Below, piece by piece: positions 34,361 to 44,724 of a stretch of DNA of 64,000 nt (position 1 is its first letter; every line of letters starts with the position of its first letter). The notes below the pieces were generated by a model, which was given only the letters and a program-made list of their open reading frames with translations, was not told where the DNA came from and searched no databases. The stretch is from an uncultured Eubacteriales bacterium (lineage in GTDB: Bacteria > Bacillota > Clostridia > Oscillospirales > Ruminococcaceae): NCBI GenBank assembly GCA_900319075.1, contig ONMZ01000010.1, positions 1 through 64,000 of the forward strand, written 5' to 3'. The position numbers were made by a program, and so were the translations under genes.

Positions 34361-35239
34361 TCAGCACCACTCCTTTTTGTCACGGTTGACGTAGAAAAGC
34401 ATTATCTCTTCAAGGGTCGTGGGGTCGATAACAAGCCCCGAATACTTGCGTGACACCGCTTTTTTGTCGCTGACCATAGCTTCAACGCCAAAGTCGCTTA
34501 TCCTTGCGGAAATTATATCCCCTTCCCCGATATTTTCGTAATCCTCCTTTGAGCATTTTATGACGCCGTGGCTTTCAAGAATATCGTCCTTATAACCGGT
34601 GAGAAGCAGCCTGCCTTTGTCGATAAAAGTTACGCTGTCGGCTATCTTTTCAAGGTCTGAGGTTATATGGGAGGACATAAGTATCGAATGCTCCTCGTTT
34701 TGCAAAAATTCAAGGAAAATATCCAGTATCTCGTTTCTTACCACAGGGTCAAGCCCCGTAGTGGCCTCGTCCATAATAAGCAGCTTTGCATCGTGGGAAA
34801 GCGCCGCAGCAATTTGCAGCTTCATTTTCATACCCTTTGAGAACTGCCCGAATTTCTTTTTTACAGGCAGCTGAAAGCGCTCAAGGTACCCGAAAAAGAC
34901 ATCGCTGTTCCACCTTTTGAAGACCCGCCTGAGTATTTTGTCAAGCGCCTTTGCGTTAAGCTGCTCGTGGAACGGCAGCTCGTCAAACACCGCAGCTATA
35001 TCCTGCTTGATCTGCACATCGGCGGTACGGGTATCCTTCCCGAAAACTCTTATCTCGCCGCTGTCCGCCTTTATTATGTTAAGTATGGTGTTTATGGTCG
35101 TTGACTTTCCTGCACCGTTTTGCCCGATAAAGCCCATAATGCTTCCCTTTGGAACGCTGAAACTGATATTGTCAAGAGTAAACCCGTCGTATCGCTTTGT
35201 GAGGTTTTTTATCTCAATAGCGTTTTCATAGTCAGCCAT
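34361..35239 (-). CDS. ABC exporter ATPase
   Basis: This 292-residue protein starts MADYENAIEIKNLTKRYDGF. Walker A is GQNGAGKST, the signature is QFSKGMKMKLQIAAAL (variant of LSGGQ), Walker B is LLIMDEATTGLDP, and the H-loop is MSSH. The start at 35239 is one base past the regulator stop and lies after gaggcgag; a longer in-frame reading would overlap the regulator. The ATPase energises the two permeases downstream. Confidence 0.88.
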   Translation of the reverse strand: MADYENAIEIKNLTKRYDGFTLDNISFSVPKGSIMGFIGQNGAGKSTTINTILNIIKADSGEIRVFGKDTRTADVQIKQDIAAVFDELPFHEQLNAKALDKILRRVFKRWNSDVFFGYLERFQLPVKKKFGQFSKGMKMKLQIAAALSHDAKLLIMDEATTGLDPVVRNEILDIFLEFLQNEEHSILMSSHITSDLEKIADSVTFIDKGRLLLTGYKDDILESHGVIKCSKEDYENIGEGDIISARISDFGVEAMVSDKKAVSRKYSGLVIDPTTLEEIMLFYVNRDKKEWC

Positions 35240-35240
35240 A

Positions 35241-35615
35241 TTACTCGCCTCCATAGATAATGTCAAGCATATCATGAAGCTCCTGTGCACCTGCGCCTGC
35301 CCTGCGTGCCCTGTCGCAGGCCTGCTGCAAAAGCTCCTCAGCCTGTTTGAGGTATTCCTCACGCATAAGCTCGGTATTTTGCCCCTTAACAAAGCTGCCC
35401 TTGCCGGTAAAGGACTCGATGAACCCGTCCTTTTCAAGCTCCTCATAGGCACGCTTTGTGGTAATTACGCTTATGCGGATAGACTGTGCCAGCGCACGCA
35501 TGGAAGGAAGGGCGTCCCCCTCCTTCAGCTCGCCGCTCATGATCTGCTCTTTGATCTGGGCAACTATCTGTTCGTAGATAGGCACCCCCGATGAATTTGA
35601 AATAATAATGTTCAT
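35241..35615 (-). CDS. GntR-family regulator (YtrA type)
   Basis: This 124-residue protein begins MNIIISNSSGVPIYEQIVAQI and has the winged helix of GntR (LPSMRALAQSIRISVITTKRAYEELEKDGFIESFTGKGSFV). A short helical tail replaces a ligand domain, as in the YtrA subfamily. Such regulators repress the ABC operon they head. The start at 35615 follows ggtgat. The operator-promoter is directly upstream. Confidence 0.88.
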   Translation of the reverse strand: MNIIISNSSGVPIYEQIVAQIKEQIMSGELKEGDALPSMRALAQSIRISVITTKRAYEELEKDGFIESFTGKGSFVKGQNTELMREEYLKQAEELLQQACDRARRAGAGAQELHDMLDIIYGGE

Positions 35616-35625
35616 GTGATCACCA

Positions 35626-35678
35626 ACATTGTGTATATTTGATATATACATTATACACAATGTATATACATTTGTCAA
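35626..35678 (-). promoter_or_regulatory. Promoter and operator of the GntR/ABC operon
   Basis: On the minus strand TTGACA (35673-35678) and TATAAT (35650-35655) are 17 bases apart, a perfect consensus. A 12-bp inverted repeat acattgtgtata/tatacacaatgt (35626-35637 and 35652-35663) overlaps the -10 box, as expected for YtrA-type repression. Confidence 0.85.
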
Positions 35679-35770
35679 TACCCTTTTTAAAAAAATTACA
35701 ATAAATCTTTTTGCACCATTTCATCTTTTATATCCCCCGGTTTATCCCATGATTTCCGGGCAAAAAGAAT

Positions 35771-35797
35771 CTCCCGCATTTACGAGAAATACGGGAG
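35771..35797 (-). terminator. Terminator of the pilus operon
   Basis: ctcccg and cgggag with an inner pairing (atttctcgtaaat) are followed on the minus strand by ATTCTTTTT. It lies a few bases after the adhesin stop. Confidence 0.75.
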
Positions 35798-35803
35798 TAA
35801 TTC

Positions 35804-38800
35804 CTATTCGTCATCTTCCTTTTTACGCAGCTTGATATAACTTATACCGACTACCGATGCAAGAGCCGCCGCAGCTGCTGCGGTAGTTCCCGGGTCGACC
35901 CCCGTAGAAAGTGTCCCTGTGCGGTCGTTGGTGTAGGAAACAATATGGTCCTTATCAAGTGTACCGGTAATCTTTTTTCCTTCGATAGGATGTTCATCGC
36001 TGCCCTCCACAGTCCTTACTATGGTCGTTGAGTAGTCCTGTGCCTGTTCTTCGGTAAGAGTATAACTTGTGTTTTCAGGCAGTCCTTCAAATATGATCTT
36101 TTCACCGTGTGCAAGTGTAAAGGAAAACGAGCCGTCATTTTCCAGCGTTATGGTTCGGTTTCGTTCTCCGTTGAAGGTCGCACGCAGTCCTGTTCCGGTT
36201 ATTGGTGTGCCTTGCGGAACAGTAAATCTGATAACAAAGCTGAAGTCCTCTCCTTTGCTGCCGTAATTTCCCGTAACGGTCTTGTCTATCACAAGGGAGT
36301 GTGTAGGAACCTTTTTGTTCTGAAGAGAATAGGTATACGCTACCCCTGCCACAGTTTCCTCACGGTAGAATTTATACTCATTTGAGTTGATATTTTCCGT
36401 TACGTTATTTACAGCGGTTTCAAACGGCTTATACGCTGTTGGGCCGTCCTCCCAGAGGAAGTACACATACTCATATGTTTCCGTACTGCTTACGCCGGTG
36501 CTGACAGTCTTTGTCTTTTCAAGCCCGGAGATCTCCTGTTGCCAGTTATTTGCCTTATTCAGCTTGACTGTCATAAACTTGCTCTCAACACTCATGTAGT
36601 ATGTCTTTCCGTCAGCAGTATACCTTAAAGCTCTGCCAAGATAGGTGTTAAGGAATGACGGTATGGTAGACTCCGCTTCCGAGTTGTCAGCTTTCATGAT
36701 CGTTCCGTCAGCTGCCGGCTTCATCTCGTTTCCGTTTTCATCCAGCCATATCTTTTTAACTGTGATAACATACTTATCGTGTATCAGCGTCTTGGTGTTT
36801 GTGAAAGTTACATCCGGTTTGTCCATTACCACCTGCTGAGCTGTTGTTACACCGCCGTCTGGGTTAGCATCGTTTGCCTGGGTGTACTCCTCAAGACTTG
36901 TGTCTGTCAGAGTTTCTTCGGTCATGGTGTAGCTTGCCGTTGCAGGCAGATCTGAAAAGGTGATGTTCTCAGCCTGTTTGAGTTTTACCTTGATGCTTGC
37001 AGCGCCGTTTTTGTCGCTGGTGAATTTTGCAGATCCGTATGAATATTCCATTTCCGGAACGAGCCCTGCAAAAACAACATCAAAAGAAAACTCGGAATCT
37101 TTCCATTGTGTGTCCGCATCCAGCTCAAGGGGTATGACCGTCCCCGAGCCGTTGTTTTCACAAAGCAGTGATCTCTTGCTCAGCTTCAGATCCTTTGTCC
37201 TGATCCGGTTTTGGATAACTGCGCTTATGGCAGTATCCTTCGTGATGGTTCCCGACAGCGGTACTGGGGTAACTGTTTCGTAAAGATCGGAAACAGAGCT
37301 GTCGATAGTTTCGCTGACTGTGTATATTGCACCAACAGGCAGACCTGACAAGGTCACCTCCTCGTTGGCTTTAAGCTGGAATTCAGCCTTGCCCTGAGCG
37401 TCAAAGGGAGCCTTGGTGTAAGGGGAGTTATCTGATTTTTTCATGGTGACAACGAATGTGAATTTCTGCTGTGGATCAAGAACGATGTTACCCTCCATAG
37501 TCTTTCTCAGATTAAGAGAGCCTGTGTCCTGATCTGTTGCGGTGTTTACCAAAATTGCCTTGCCGTCATCGCCCATTGTGACCTTTGCATTGTTTTCGGA
37601 GGTATCCGCCTTGTAGCTTTCAAACTTATCCTCCCAAAGGTAGAACTCCTCGTCTGCGTTATTGACGTTCATTTCCAGCTTCCAGTCGGGTGAATCTCCG
37701 CTGCTGACTTTTTTCCATGTTGCAGTGGTTTCCTTTGTGTAGTAGTATTCCGTCACATGAGTCTCGTCAAGGGGAACACGGATCGTAAGGTTTACTTTCT
37801 GGGGCACAGAGTAAACACCTATGCTTACAAATGTACCTTCCTCACCGGTGATATACTCATAAACAAACTCCGTCTTGCGCTTGGGGTCTGCATCAACGTC
37901 CTTTACCTCGCTTGCAGGCGACATTGCCGTGAAGCCTTCGGGGGCTTCGGAATAGTCCTGTGCAGCAGCCCTCAGCGCGCCCCCTGCAAACAGCAGGCGG
38001 GAAGCGGAATGCAGTGCGTTGGAAAGCGTATAATTTGTGTTGTAAGTGCTGTTGCAGAAACCTTTGTAGTATTCCGAATAATTGTCGCTTGTGTAAACGG
38101 TCGTACCTTCTGTGTATGCGGGATTGAAATATCCGCCGGTCGTTCTCAATTGGTCTCCTGTTCGACCATTATTTGGAGGCGGATTATGATATTCCGTAGT
38201 AAAATGCAGTCTCGCATGAACAAGTGAAAAAACGGGGTTGCCGTTCTTACCGTCTTCAGAAGCGTTTTTATACATTTTATCATAAAGATTTATTCTGAAG
38301 TAATCAACAGCATCATAGTTGAACTGTGAGCTGTCTGAAAAAGTCCAGGCTCCTTTTGCAAATACTTTCGTACCTGAATTATTGCCGGGAGTTTTAGGGT
38401 TTATTTCTGTTCCGCATTTATAGAAAATACCTTTTATATTTGCAAGTGTTGATGATGTTGAAAAATTACTTAAATCAATATATTCCATCCGGAAACAATT
38501 ATAAAACCACTTATTTATAGTTGTCAGATTAGGACAATCTGAAAAACCTCTCAGGTCGATCTTCTGGAGAGCTCTACACTCACTGAACATACTGTCCACA
38601 GATGTCAGCTTGTCAGCTGCTGTGAACTTGGTGTAGTCGAGCTTTATCTCGGTGACAGCTTTCATATTTTCAAACATACTTGCAAAAGTAGTGACGTTTG
38701 AGGTCGTGAAGCCGCTGAGATCAAGCGATGTGACCTTTTCACAGCCCTTGAACATATAGCTCAGATTTGTCAGCTTATCTGTAGTGACGAGCGAACTCAG

Positions 38801-41800
38801 ATCAATTGAAGTCAGTTTTGAACAGCCCTCAAACATACTCTGCATGGTAGTCACTTTTTCGCCGTTGAAATCATTCAGGTCAATTGAAGTAAATCCGCTG
38901 TTGTTACAGTTAATAAACATTCCCTGACAGCTTTCAGGCAGATAAATGACCTTTGCATCGCTCCACCATTTTACTTTATTGTCGGTGGAATCCCACCATG
39001 CGTAGAACTCTCCGTCCTCGCCGTCAATATCTGCTTTGTACGCAGTGGCATTGTCAGGCTTTGTTGAGGAACGCTCTAATCCTGTAAAGTTTGTTCTTTT
39101 ATTTTGTATCAGTGTTTTTAGTCCGTCACCGATCGTAACGACCTTGACACTCTCCGCAGGCTTTTCGTTTTTCAAATGCACCGTTGGGAATTTCGGGTCA
39201 TTTGTGTCAAGTGTTATATTACCGACCCATGACTTGTCGATCTTCTTTTTGTCATCAAAAGTCGGATCATTGCTGACACGGATATATTCAGCATATTCGG
39301 GAGAAGATGCATCATACTCATGAGTATCTCTATTCAGTACAAGATACTCCAGTCCGCTGTTGTTGTCAAACACGATACTGCCGTCAGACACGGTGAAAGT
39401 TTTGTCTGCTATGGGTGCATACCCCTTTGGCGCAGTGGTCTCTGAAAGCTTGTAACCGCTGCCGGGTATAAGCTGCACCAGTGGGATCTCGCCCTTGATG
39501 CTGCCTCCTGTGGCAGTCTGCGTCCAGTTCGTGCCGTCAAAAGTCCACTTAAAGTCAACACTTTCCTCTCTGTTTGCATAGGACTGTTTCAGCATTTCAT
39601 ATCTGCTGTTCAGCTCCACCGGCGCAGTGATCTTGAACACAGCGCCTTCAAGGGCATTTTTGCTTATGCTGTCAGCCTTAATAAGCTTTGTGCTTGCCAA
39701 AGGATCGTTGCTGATAGTATCATCTGTTACGCCGGAGATCTGGAACGAAGCGGAATAATTGCCCGTTTTGGTAACTGTCACCGTGTATGAATTAGTCACA
39801 GGTGCAGCATACCCCGAGGCAGGATATTCCTCTGTAAGGGTGTAGCTTCCCGGCTCGACTGAACGGAAAGTCACCGTGCCGCCCTCGCTGTACGCTGTCA
39901 TATCAACAGCAGAGTTAAGCTCAGATGTTCCTTTAAGTGTAAACTTTGCACCGTTTATGCCTGTCTTTGAAATAGAATCCACCTTGGAAAATACTATATC
40001 CGTGTGGGGTCTTGGGTCGTTATCGAGCTTATAAACGCCATTTTCCTTTTTAAGCTCTGTGCCGTCTATCTTAACGATAGTGACCATTCCGTCCGGCTCG
40101 ACGGTTACCTTTTTCTGCTCCTTATCCAGAACATGGTCGTCGTCTGAAACAGTTTCCGTTAAAGTATATGTTCCCTTTTCAAGATCCTCAAAAAGAACTT
40201 TGCCCTGTCTGTCTGAGGTAAGTGTTTCGTCGTAGGTGTTTCCGTAATCGGAAATTCCCGTAAGGCTGAACTGGACTCCCCCCACCTTGCTGCCTGTCTT
40301 GCTGTCGGTCTTGACAAATTCAAGATCGCCTGTGACTTTGTAAGACACCTCTGTGTAGTCAAAGTGTGTATAGTAGTACTGTTTAAGAGTTTTGCTCTCG
40401 TCTGTGGGGTCGATCGGCATATTTGTAAATGAACGGTACACGTTATTATAGGTTTTAAGTGGTGTAAGGAACTGTCCATTTGCAGCATCTACCGTTCTGC
40501 TGTCCTGAAGGAACTTCGGTGCAGTCATCGTTACCTTAAAGCTCATACTTGCGCCCTTTGGCAGAGTGAAGTTTCTGCCGGTGTAGACGATGAACGCCTT
40601 TACGCTGCTAAGGTCGCCGGGATTTTTCCAGTCTGCTGTTTTCCAGTTGCTGTGCTCAACATATCCTGCATCTGTGGGTGTAAGCTCACCTAATATAGAT
40701 TTCAGCAGATTCTGACGTTTAACCGAATCCGAGTAAGCATTATCGTTAAAATCTACGATCTGGTCACCTGTATAGACAAAAAGCCTGAGCTCATCTGCCT
40801 GAGCTCCCATACGTGCCTCAACAGCCGACAGATCAAAGGCCTTTATCGTTCCGTTCCAGTCTCTGTCCTTGTTCAGGCCGTAGTTATATCGTGTTCCGCC
40901 CACCGTTCTGTAATTTTCCACCGAGTCAAGTATGGCAATGTCACGAGCCTTTGTGCTCGAAGAATTTTTCATACGGTAGTGATAGGTGTAATCCTCACCC
41001 GGGTGTACCTCAGCGCTCTGCCTTTGTGACGGGTCGGATTTTGACGAAACATATTTGAAGATACCCGATGATGTCTGTATAAGTGCAACGATATTCTCTG
41101 TTGCCTCTGCATAGATAAACCTTTTGGCTTTACCGTTTTCCGGGTCAAGACCTATCATGTATGCAGACTTGGAAACAGCGTGATTGCCTCCGTTATCAGG
41201 ATACCCTCCGCCGATATTTTCATTTCCCGTCTGGTATGCCACAGTGTTGTTTGCCATAGAACCGTAGTCCTGTATATCCGCATGAGCATGAACGGTGGCA
41301 TAGGTCATACGATAGTTTTTCTGGCAGGGAGCGTATATCTCCACCTTCATCAGCTTCTGTCCCGAGCCTGCGTGATTTTCCTCTCTTGGCAGCACCTTGA
41401 ATGAAGATGCCGGAAGAGGTGCGGAAGAATCGTCGATGTAAACGTTGACGCTTCCCTCGATAATATCGCTGTGAAGCGGCAAAAGATCGTAAAATACGCC
41501 TGATTGCTGCTCCACAGGCACATTGTTCACCGCAACACCGTCAATAGAACCTGAATAAAGCTCTCCGACCTTTGTTTCCCAAGTTACGATATACTGACGA
41601 TTGAGGGTGTCGTTGATGGTCCTGTATGACTCCCCGTCCTTGCCTGTAATTGCAGCAGCATTCTCGTTTCTTGCTGTTTTGGTGATAGACGATGTTCTTT
41701 TATCCTGTGAAACAAGGTCAACGTTTGATACATCCTTATGGAACAAAAGCGAATCATCATGTGCCTTAACATCATAGCTTCCGGTGTTGTGCACATTCAC

Positions 41801-44029
41801 CTGTTTCAGATCCCCTGCTTTTCCGTATCCGTTTAAAAAGTTCTTGACTGCGTCTGTGGGATTTACCGCAACAGTAGGCTTGGTATTCAGCTGAACGCAA
41901 AAATACTTGTTGCTTGAAGTTATACGGTACCCTGTGACCTTTGAATTATCTGCGAATCTGACATTTCCGGGAGATGCCGCAGAAATCACGCTTGTATTTA
42001 TATCGCTGAAAGTGTTGGTGTCCGGGTGGAATTTTGCTGCCAAAACGGGAGTTTCACTGCCGTTGATAAATGCGTACAGATCAACCGTTCCCCCTGCTTC
42101 GTATTCCGACCTGTCCACGATGGGCTCACCGCTGAACTCCATAGTGTTAGCGTTAAAGCTTACCTTATCTGCCTGGAAAGTAAATTCCACGCCGCTGAAA
42201 TAATAGTCCTGGGGGGTAAGCTCCAGAGTATTTGATGAGTTGCCCGGCTGGACAAGGGATATTTTTTTATCCGTAACCGAATATGTTACATCTTCCTTTC
42301 CGTAGAAAGATGATGCCAGCTCGCTTGAAACGATCTTCAAAAGAGCCTCTGCGGTCATTTCATAGCCGGTGGAGATCGCCTGATCGTCTTTTTTATAGCC
42401 TGATGAACCTATCCGGGCTGTATATACTCCCAGTGGAGATCTGACGTATACGTCATCTCCGTTCACAACTGCTGTGATGCTTTCCGTCAGCTTTTTATTG
42501 AGGTCACGGATCGTGTTTCCATAAGAGTGCATTTTTGCTTCGGTGCTGTATTTCAGCCCTGTAACCGCCGTGTCGTCCTCAAGGATATTATTCAGCTCAT
42601 AGCTTGTTGTAAGCCCCTTTTTGAAGGCAGTATACCCCTCTATCACCGGTGGTATGCTGGGCTTTTTTCTTTCATAGATAAATTCTGCCTGAGCCGTTTT
42701 TGCCGTATCTATATCCATTTTGTCAGCCGGTGTGACCGTTCCCTTGGCGTCATTTACCGCCTTATACGAGCCGTTTCTCGGGGCGTTGTTTATCTCGTCC
42801 GTCCCGGTCTTTGCATACCTTGTTATCACCAATGCCACCGGAGGATTACCGCTCAGACCGCTTACGGTAACAGAATAATTGCCGCTGCCGTCTGCCTTGG
42901 GCTTTTGGAAGCTGCCGTTATCGATATTCATCGCTACAAATTCGCCCTGAACAGAATGTGTATGTTCCTCAGCATCCGTTCCGCTGAGCACACCCGGCTT
43001 GTCAGATACAGTGTAGCTGTATTTCTGGGTGACGGTCGATACCTTGGAATCCACCTGCCACACCATATAAAGATAGTTGTCCTTATCCGCACCCAGATCA
43101 AGGTCCTTGCCGCTGATATAGCTCAGAGCCTGGAGCTTTTCCGCAGTCAGCAGTTCTGTCTGATCCTTCTGCCTTACCGACTTGGAGGTGGACTGTATCT
43201 GTACGCCGGTATTGATATATACGGGTATCTCCTTTGTCTGCGCTCTGATCTCGTCCTTGTTGTCGGATGAATCCTGCGTCTGAGAGTCCTTCTTCCAGCT
43301 GTCCACAACAACAGATGCCTTAGCTGCGTCGGATGCACCAAGATCCTGGTATTCCCATGTATTATAAAGCATTTTGTACGCCATAGGGAACTCATAGACC
43401 TGTCCTGCGGAGATAGGTTTGATATTATAAATTACGATCTCCGGCTCGCCGTTTTCGTCGGTCCCTTCCTCGTAAAGAAAGTCATAATCCGTGTCATACA
43501 CATACACAGTCTGTCCCTGTTCATCCGTTACGGGGTTTCCCGAAGCATCATACTGCGGCACCTTTGAAACGTCCGATGCCTTAGGCACCGACAGCTCGAT
43601 AACGTCACCGTATTTTTTTGTCTCGCCGCTTCCCCCTGCCTTGTCCTGACCCTTAAGCCTTAAAATGTGTGCAGGTATATGTATCTCCACAAAGCGTTCT
43701 TTTATCAGATCGTTATCATTATTTCCTATGCCCTGACCCGAAAGGGAAAAATCCACCGTATAAATGAACTTATGACCCGAATTGGAATTGGAGGCTGTCC
43801 ATACATATCCGTCTATTGCTTGGGTATCATCTTTTGCATTGTCATCTTTAAATGCCGCAGAATAATCTGCACCGCCTGTGAGCTGTATATCAAAAAGATT
43901 TATTTTGTGGGCATACTCCTTTGTATCCTGTGCGTATGCAATGGCGGGTGCAAGGCTGCCCAGCATCATTACCGCAGCCGACAGACCGCTTACGACACGC
44001 TTTATCAGGCTGCTGAATCTTCTTTTCAT
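35804..44029 (-). CDS. Giant sortase-anchored adhesin (2741 residues)
   Basis: A signal peptide (about 1-33, MKRRFSSLIKRVVSGLSAAV…) is followed by a long head. SpaA/Cna-B-type repeats run from about 1235 to 1560 (GDLEFVKTDSKTGSKVGGV, TYTLTE). A BspA/DUF285 leucine-rich block lies at about 1640-1850, with repeated SMFEGCSKLTSIDLS-type units. FctA-like isopeptide domains follow (about 2165-2690; GSLNLRKTMEGN, DKTVTGNYGSKGEDFSF). The C-terminus has STGVDPG, a hydrophobic helix and KLRKKEDDE, a variant sorting signal without classic LPxTG. It is probably the pilus tip or a surface adhesin for host or plant material. Its start overlaps the minor pilin stop (ATGA). Confidence 0.88.
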   Translation of the reverse strand: MKRRFSSLIKRVVSGLSAAVMMLGSLAPAIAYAQDTKEYAHKINLFDIQLTGGADYSAAFKDDNAKDDTQAIDGYVWTASNSNSGHKFIYTVDFSLSGQGIGNNDNDLIKERFVEIHIPAHILRLKGQDKAGGSGETKKYGDVIELSVPKASDVSKVPQYDASGNPVTDEQGQTVYVYDTDYDFLYEEGTDENGEPEIVIYNIKPISAGQVYEFPMAYKMLYNTWEYQDLGASDAAKASVVVDSWKKDSQTQDSSDNKDEIRAQTKEIPVYINTGVQIQSTSKSVRQKDQTELLTAEKLQALSYISGKDLDLGADKDNYLYMVWQVDSKVSTVTQKYSYTVSDKPGVLSGTDAEEHTHSVQGEFVAMNIDNGSFQKPKADGSGNYSVTVSGLSGNPPVALVITRYAKTGTDEINNAPRNGSYKAVNDAKGTVTPADKMDIDTAKTAQAEFIYERKKPSIPPVIEGYTAFKKGLTTSYELNNILEDDTAVTGLKYSTEAKMHSYGNTIRDLNKKLTESITAVVNGDDVYVRSPLGVYTARIGSSGYKKDDQAISTGYEMTAEALLKIVSSELASSFYGKEDVTYSVTDKKISLVQPGNSSNTLELTPQDYYFSGVEFTFQADKVSFNANTMEFSGEPIVDRSEYEAGGTVDLYAFINGSETPVLAAKFHPDTNTFSDINTSVISAASPGNVRFADNSKVTGYRITSSNKYFCVQLNTKPTVAVNPTDAVKNFLNGYGKAGDLKQVNVHNTGSYDVKAHDDSLLFHKDVSNVDLVSQDKRTSSITKTARNENAAAITGKDGESYRTINDTLNRQYIVTWETKVGELYSGSIDGVAVNNVPVEQQSGVFYDLLPLHSDIIEGSVNVYIDDSSAPLPASSFKVLPREENHAGSGQKLMKVEIYAPCQKNYRMTYATVHAHADIQDYGSMANNTVAYQTGNENIGGGYPDNGGNHAVSKSAYMIGLDPENGKAKRFIYAEATENIVALIQTSSGIFKYVSSKSDPSQRQSAEVHPGEDYTYHYRMKNSSSTKARDIAILDSVENYRTVGGTRYNYGLNKDRDWNGTIKAFDLSAVEARMGAQADELRLFVYTGDQIVDFNDNAYSDSVKRQNLLKSILGELTPTDAGYVEHSNWKTADWKNPGDLSSVKAFIVYTGRNFTLPKGASMSFKVTMTAPKFLQDSRTVDAANGQFLTPLKTYNNVYRSFTNMPIDPTDESKTLKQYYYTHFDYTEVSYKVTGDLEFVKTDSKTGSKVGGVQFSLTGISDYGNTYDETLTSDRQGKVLFEDLEKGTYTLTETVSDDDHVLDKEQKKVTVEPDGMVTIVKIDGTELKKENGVYKLDNDPRPHTDIVFSKVDSISKTGINGAKFTLKGTSELNSAVDMTAYSEGGTVTFRSVEPGSYTLTEEYPASGYAAPVTNSYTVTVTKTGNYSASFQISGVTDDTISNDPLASTKLIKADSISKNALEGAVFKITAPVELNSRYEMLKQSYANREESVDFKWTFDGTNWTQTATGGSIKGEIPLVQLIPGSGYKLSETTAPKGYAPIADKTFTVSDGSIVFDNNSGLEYLVLNRDTHEYDASSPEYAEYIRVSNDPTFDDKKKIDKSWVGNITLDTNDPKFPTVHLKNEKPAESVKVVTIGDGLKTLIQNKRTNFTGLERSSTKPDNATAYKADIDGEDGEFYAWWDSTDNKVKWWSDAKVIYLPESCQGMFINCNNSGFTSIDLNDFNGEKVTTMQSMFEGCSKLTSIDLSSLVTTDKLTNLSYMFKGCEKVTSLDLSGFTTSNVTTFASMFENMKAVTEIKLDYTKFTAADKLTSVDSMFSECRALQKIDLRGFSDCPNLTTINKWFYNCFRMEYIDLSNFSTSSTLANIKGIFYKCGTEINPKTPGNNSGTKVFAKGAWTFSDSSQFNYDAVDYFRINLYDKMYKNASEDGKNGNPVFSLVHARLHFTTEYHNPPPNNGRTGDQLRTTGGYFNPAYTEGTTVYTSDNYSEYYKGFCNSTYNTNYTLSNALHSASRLLFAGGALRAAAQDYSEAPEGFTAMSPASEVKDVDADPKRKTEFVYEYITGEEGTFVSIGVYSVPQKVNLTIRVPLDETHVTEYYYTKETTATWKKVSSGDSPDWKLEMNVNNADEEFYLWEDKFESYKADTSENNAKVTMGDDGKAILVNTATDQDTGSLNLRKTMEGNIVLDPQQKFTFVVTMKKSDNSPYTKAPFDAQGKAEFQLKANEEVTLSGLPVGAIYTVSETIDSSVSDLYETVTPVPLSGTITKDTAISAVIQNRIRTKDLKLSKRSLLCENNGSGTVIPLELDADTQWKDSEFSFDVVFAGLVPEMEYSYGSAKFTSDKNGAASIKVKLKQAENITFSDLPATASYTMTEETLTDTSLEEYTQANDANPDGGVTTAQQVVMDKPDVTFTNTKTLIHDKYVITVKKIWLDENGNEMKPAADGTIMKADNSEAESTIPSFLNTYLGRALRYTADGKTYYMSVESKFMTVKLNKANNWQQEISGLEKTKTVSTGVSSTETYEYVYFLWEDGPTAYKPFETAVNNVTENINSNEYKFYREETVAGVAYTYSLQNKKVPTHSLVIDKTVTGNYGSKGEDFSFVIRFTVPQGTPITGTGLRATFNGERNRTITLENDGSFSFTLAHGEKIIFEGLPENTSYTLTEEQAQDYSTTIVRTVEGSDEHPIEGKKITGTLDKDHIVSYTNDRTGTLSTGVDPGTTAAAAAALASVVGISYIKLRKKEDDE

Positions 44030-44697
44030 TTCTTCTCCCCCTTTCTGTCCTTATCCCGTCTGAAAAGGAGTGTAGAAACTGCGATCAGCGCCAGACAGAT
44101 CATAGTTATTCTGAGCGCACGTGCACGGAAACTATCCCCGGACAAAAGCCCCTGGATATATCCTGTGAAAGGTACTTTTTCCTTATCCTCCGAAGAGGGT
44201 TTGTTATCCGGTTTTGACGCTGTATCCGAATCGCCGTCTGTGGACGAACCGTTTTTAAAAACGATCTGCTCCGGCTTCACATCGCTGCCGGATATCCTTG
44301 CGGAAACAGCGTACTTCAGACCGTCCTCCCCGGCGTTTTCAACAAACACCGTGACGATGTAAATATTCTTATCGTACTTTATATCTTTTTCATTGCCGGG
44401 TATTTCATATATCCTGTATTCGTAGGTGCCCGGCTCGTTTATATCTATCTCAAATTTTCCCGTGCCCTTTTGCTCGACACTGATACTATCATTTTTGGGC
44501 GCAGGAGAAACCTCATTTTCAGCTTCTATCATTACTTTGTAAATATGGGTCCTGCTGTCCGATATTTCAAGACAGCTGACCGGTATCTCAACCGATGCCG
44601 TTACATAGGCATGGACTGTTAAAGAATTGAAAGGAACAACAAAAACGGAGAGCAAGCATAGTGACACAATGCAAATAAATCTTGTGCATTTTTTCAT
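44026..44697 (-). CDS. Minor pilin (FctA/FctB-like), sortase-anchored
   Basis: This 223-residue protein has a signal peptide (MKKCTRFICIVSLCLLSVFVVPF). One FctA-type isopeptide domain contains FEIDINEPGTYEYRIYEIPG and KYDKNIYIVTVFVEN. The sorting signal is VPFTG followed by a hydrophobic helix and RRDKDRKGEKK. Size and position after the sortase suggest a base pilin linking the fibre to the wall. Confidence 0.82.
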   Translation of the reverse strand: MKKCTRFICIVSLCLLSVFVVPFNSLTVHAYVTASVEIPVSCLEISDSRTHIYKVMIEAENEVSPAPKNDSISVEQKGTGKFEIDINEPGTYEYRIYEIPGNEKDIKYDKNIYIVTVFVENAGEDGLKYAVSARISGSDVKPEQIVFKNGSSTDGDSDTASKPDNKPSSEDKEKVPFTGYIQGLLSGDSFRARALRITMICLALIAVSTLLFRRDKDRKGEKK

Positions 44698-44724
44698 AAG
44701 CTCACTCTCCTCTCAATGTTTTCG

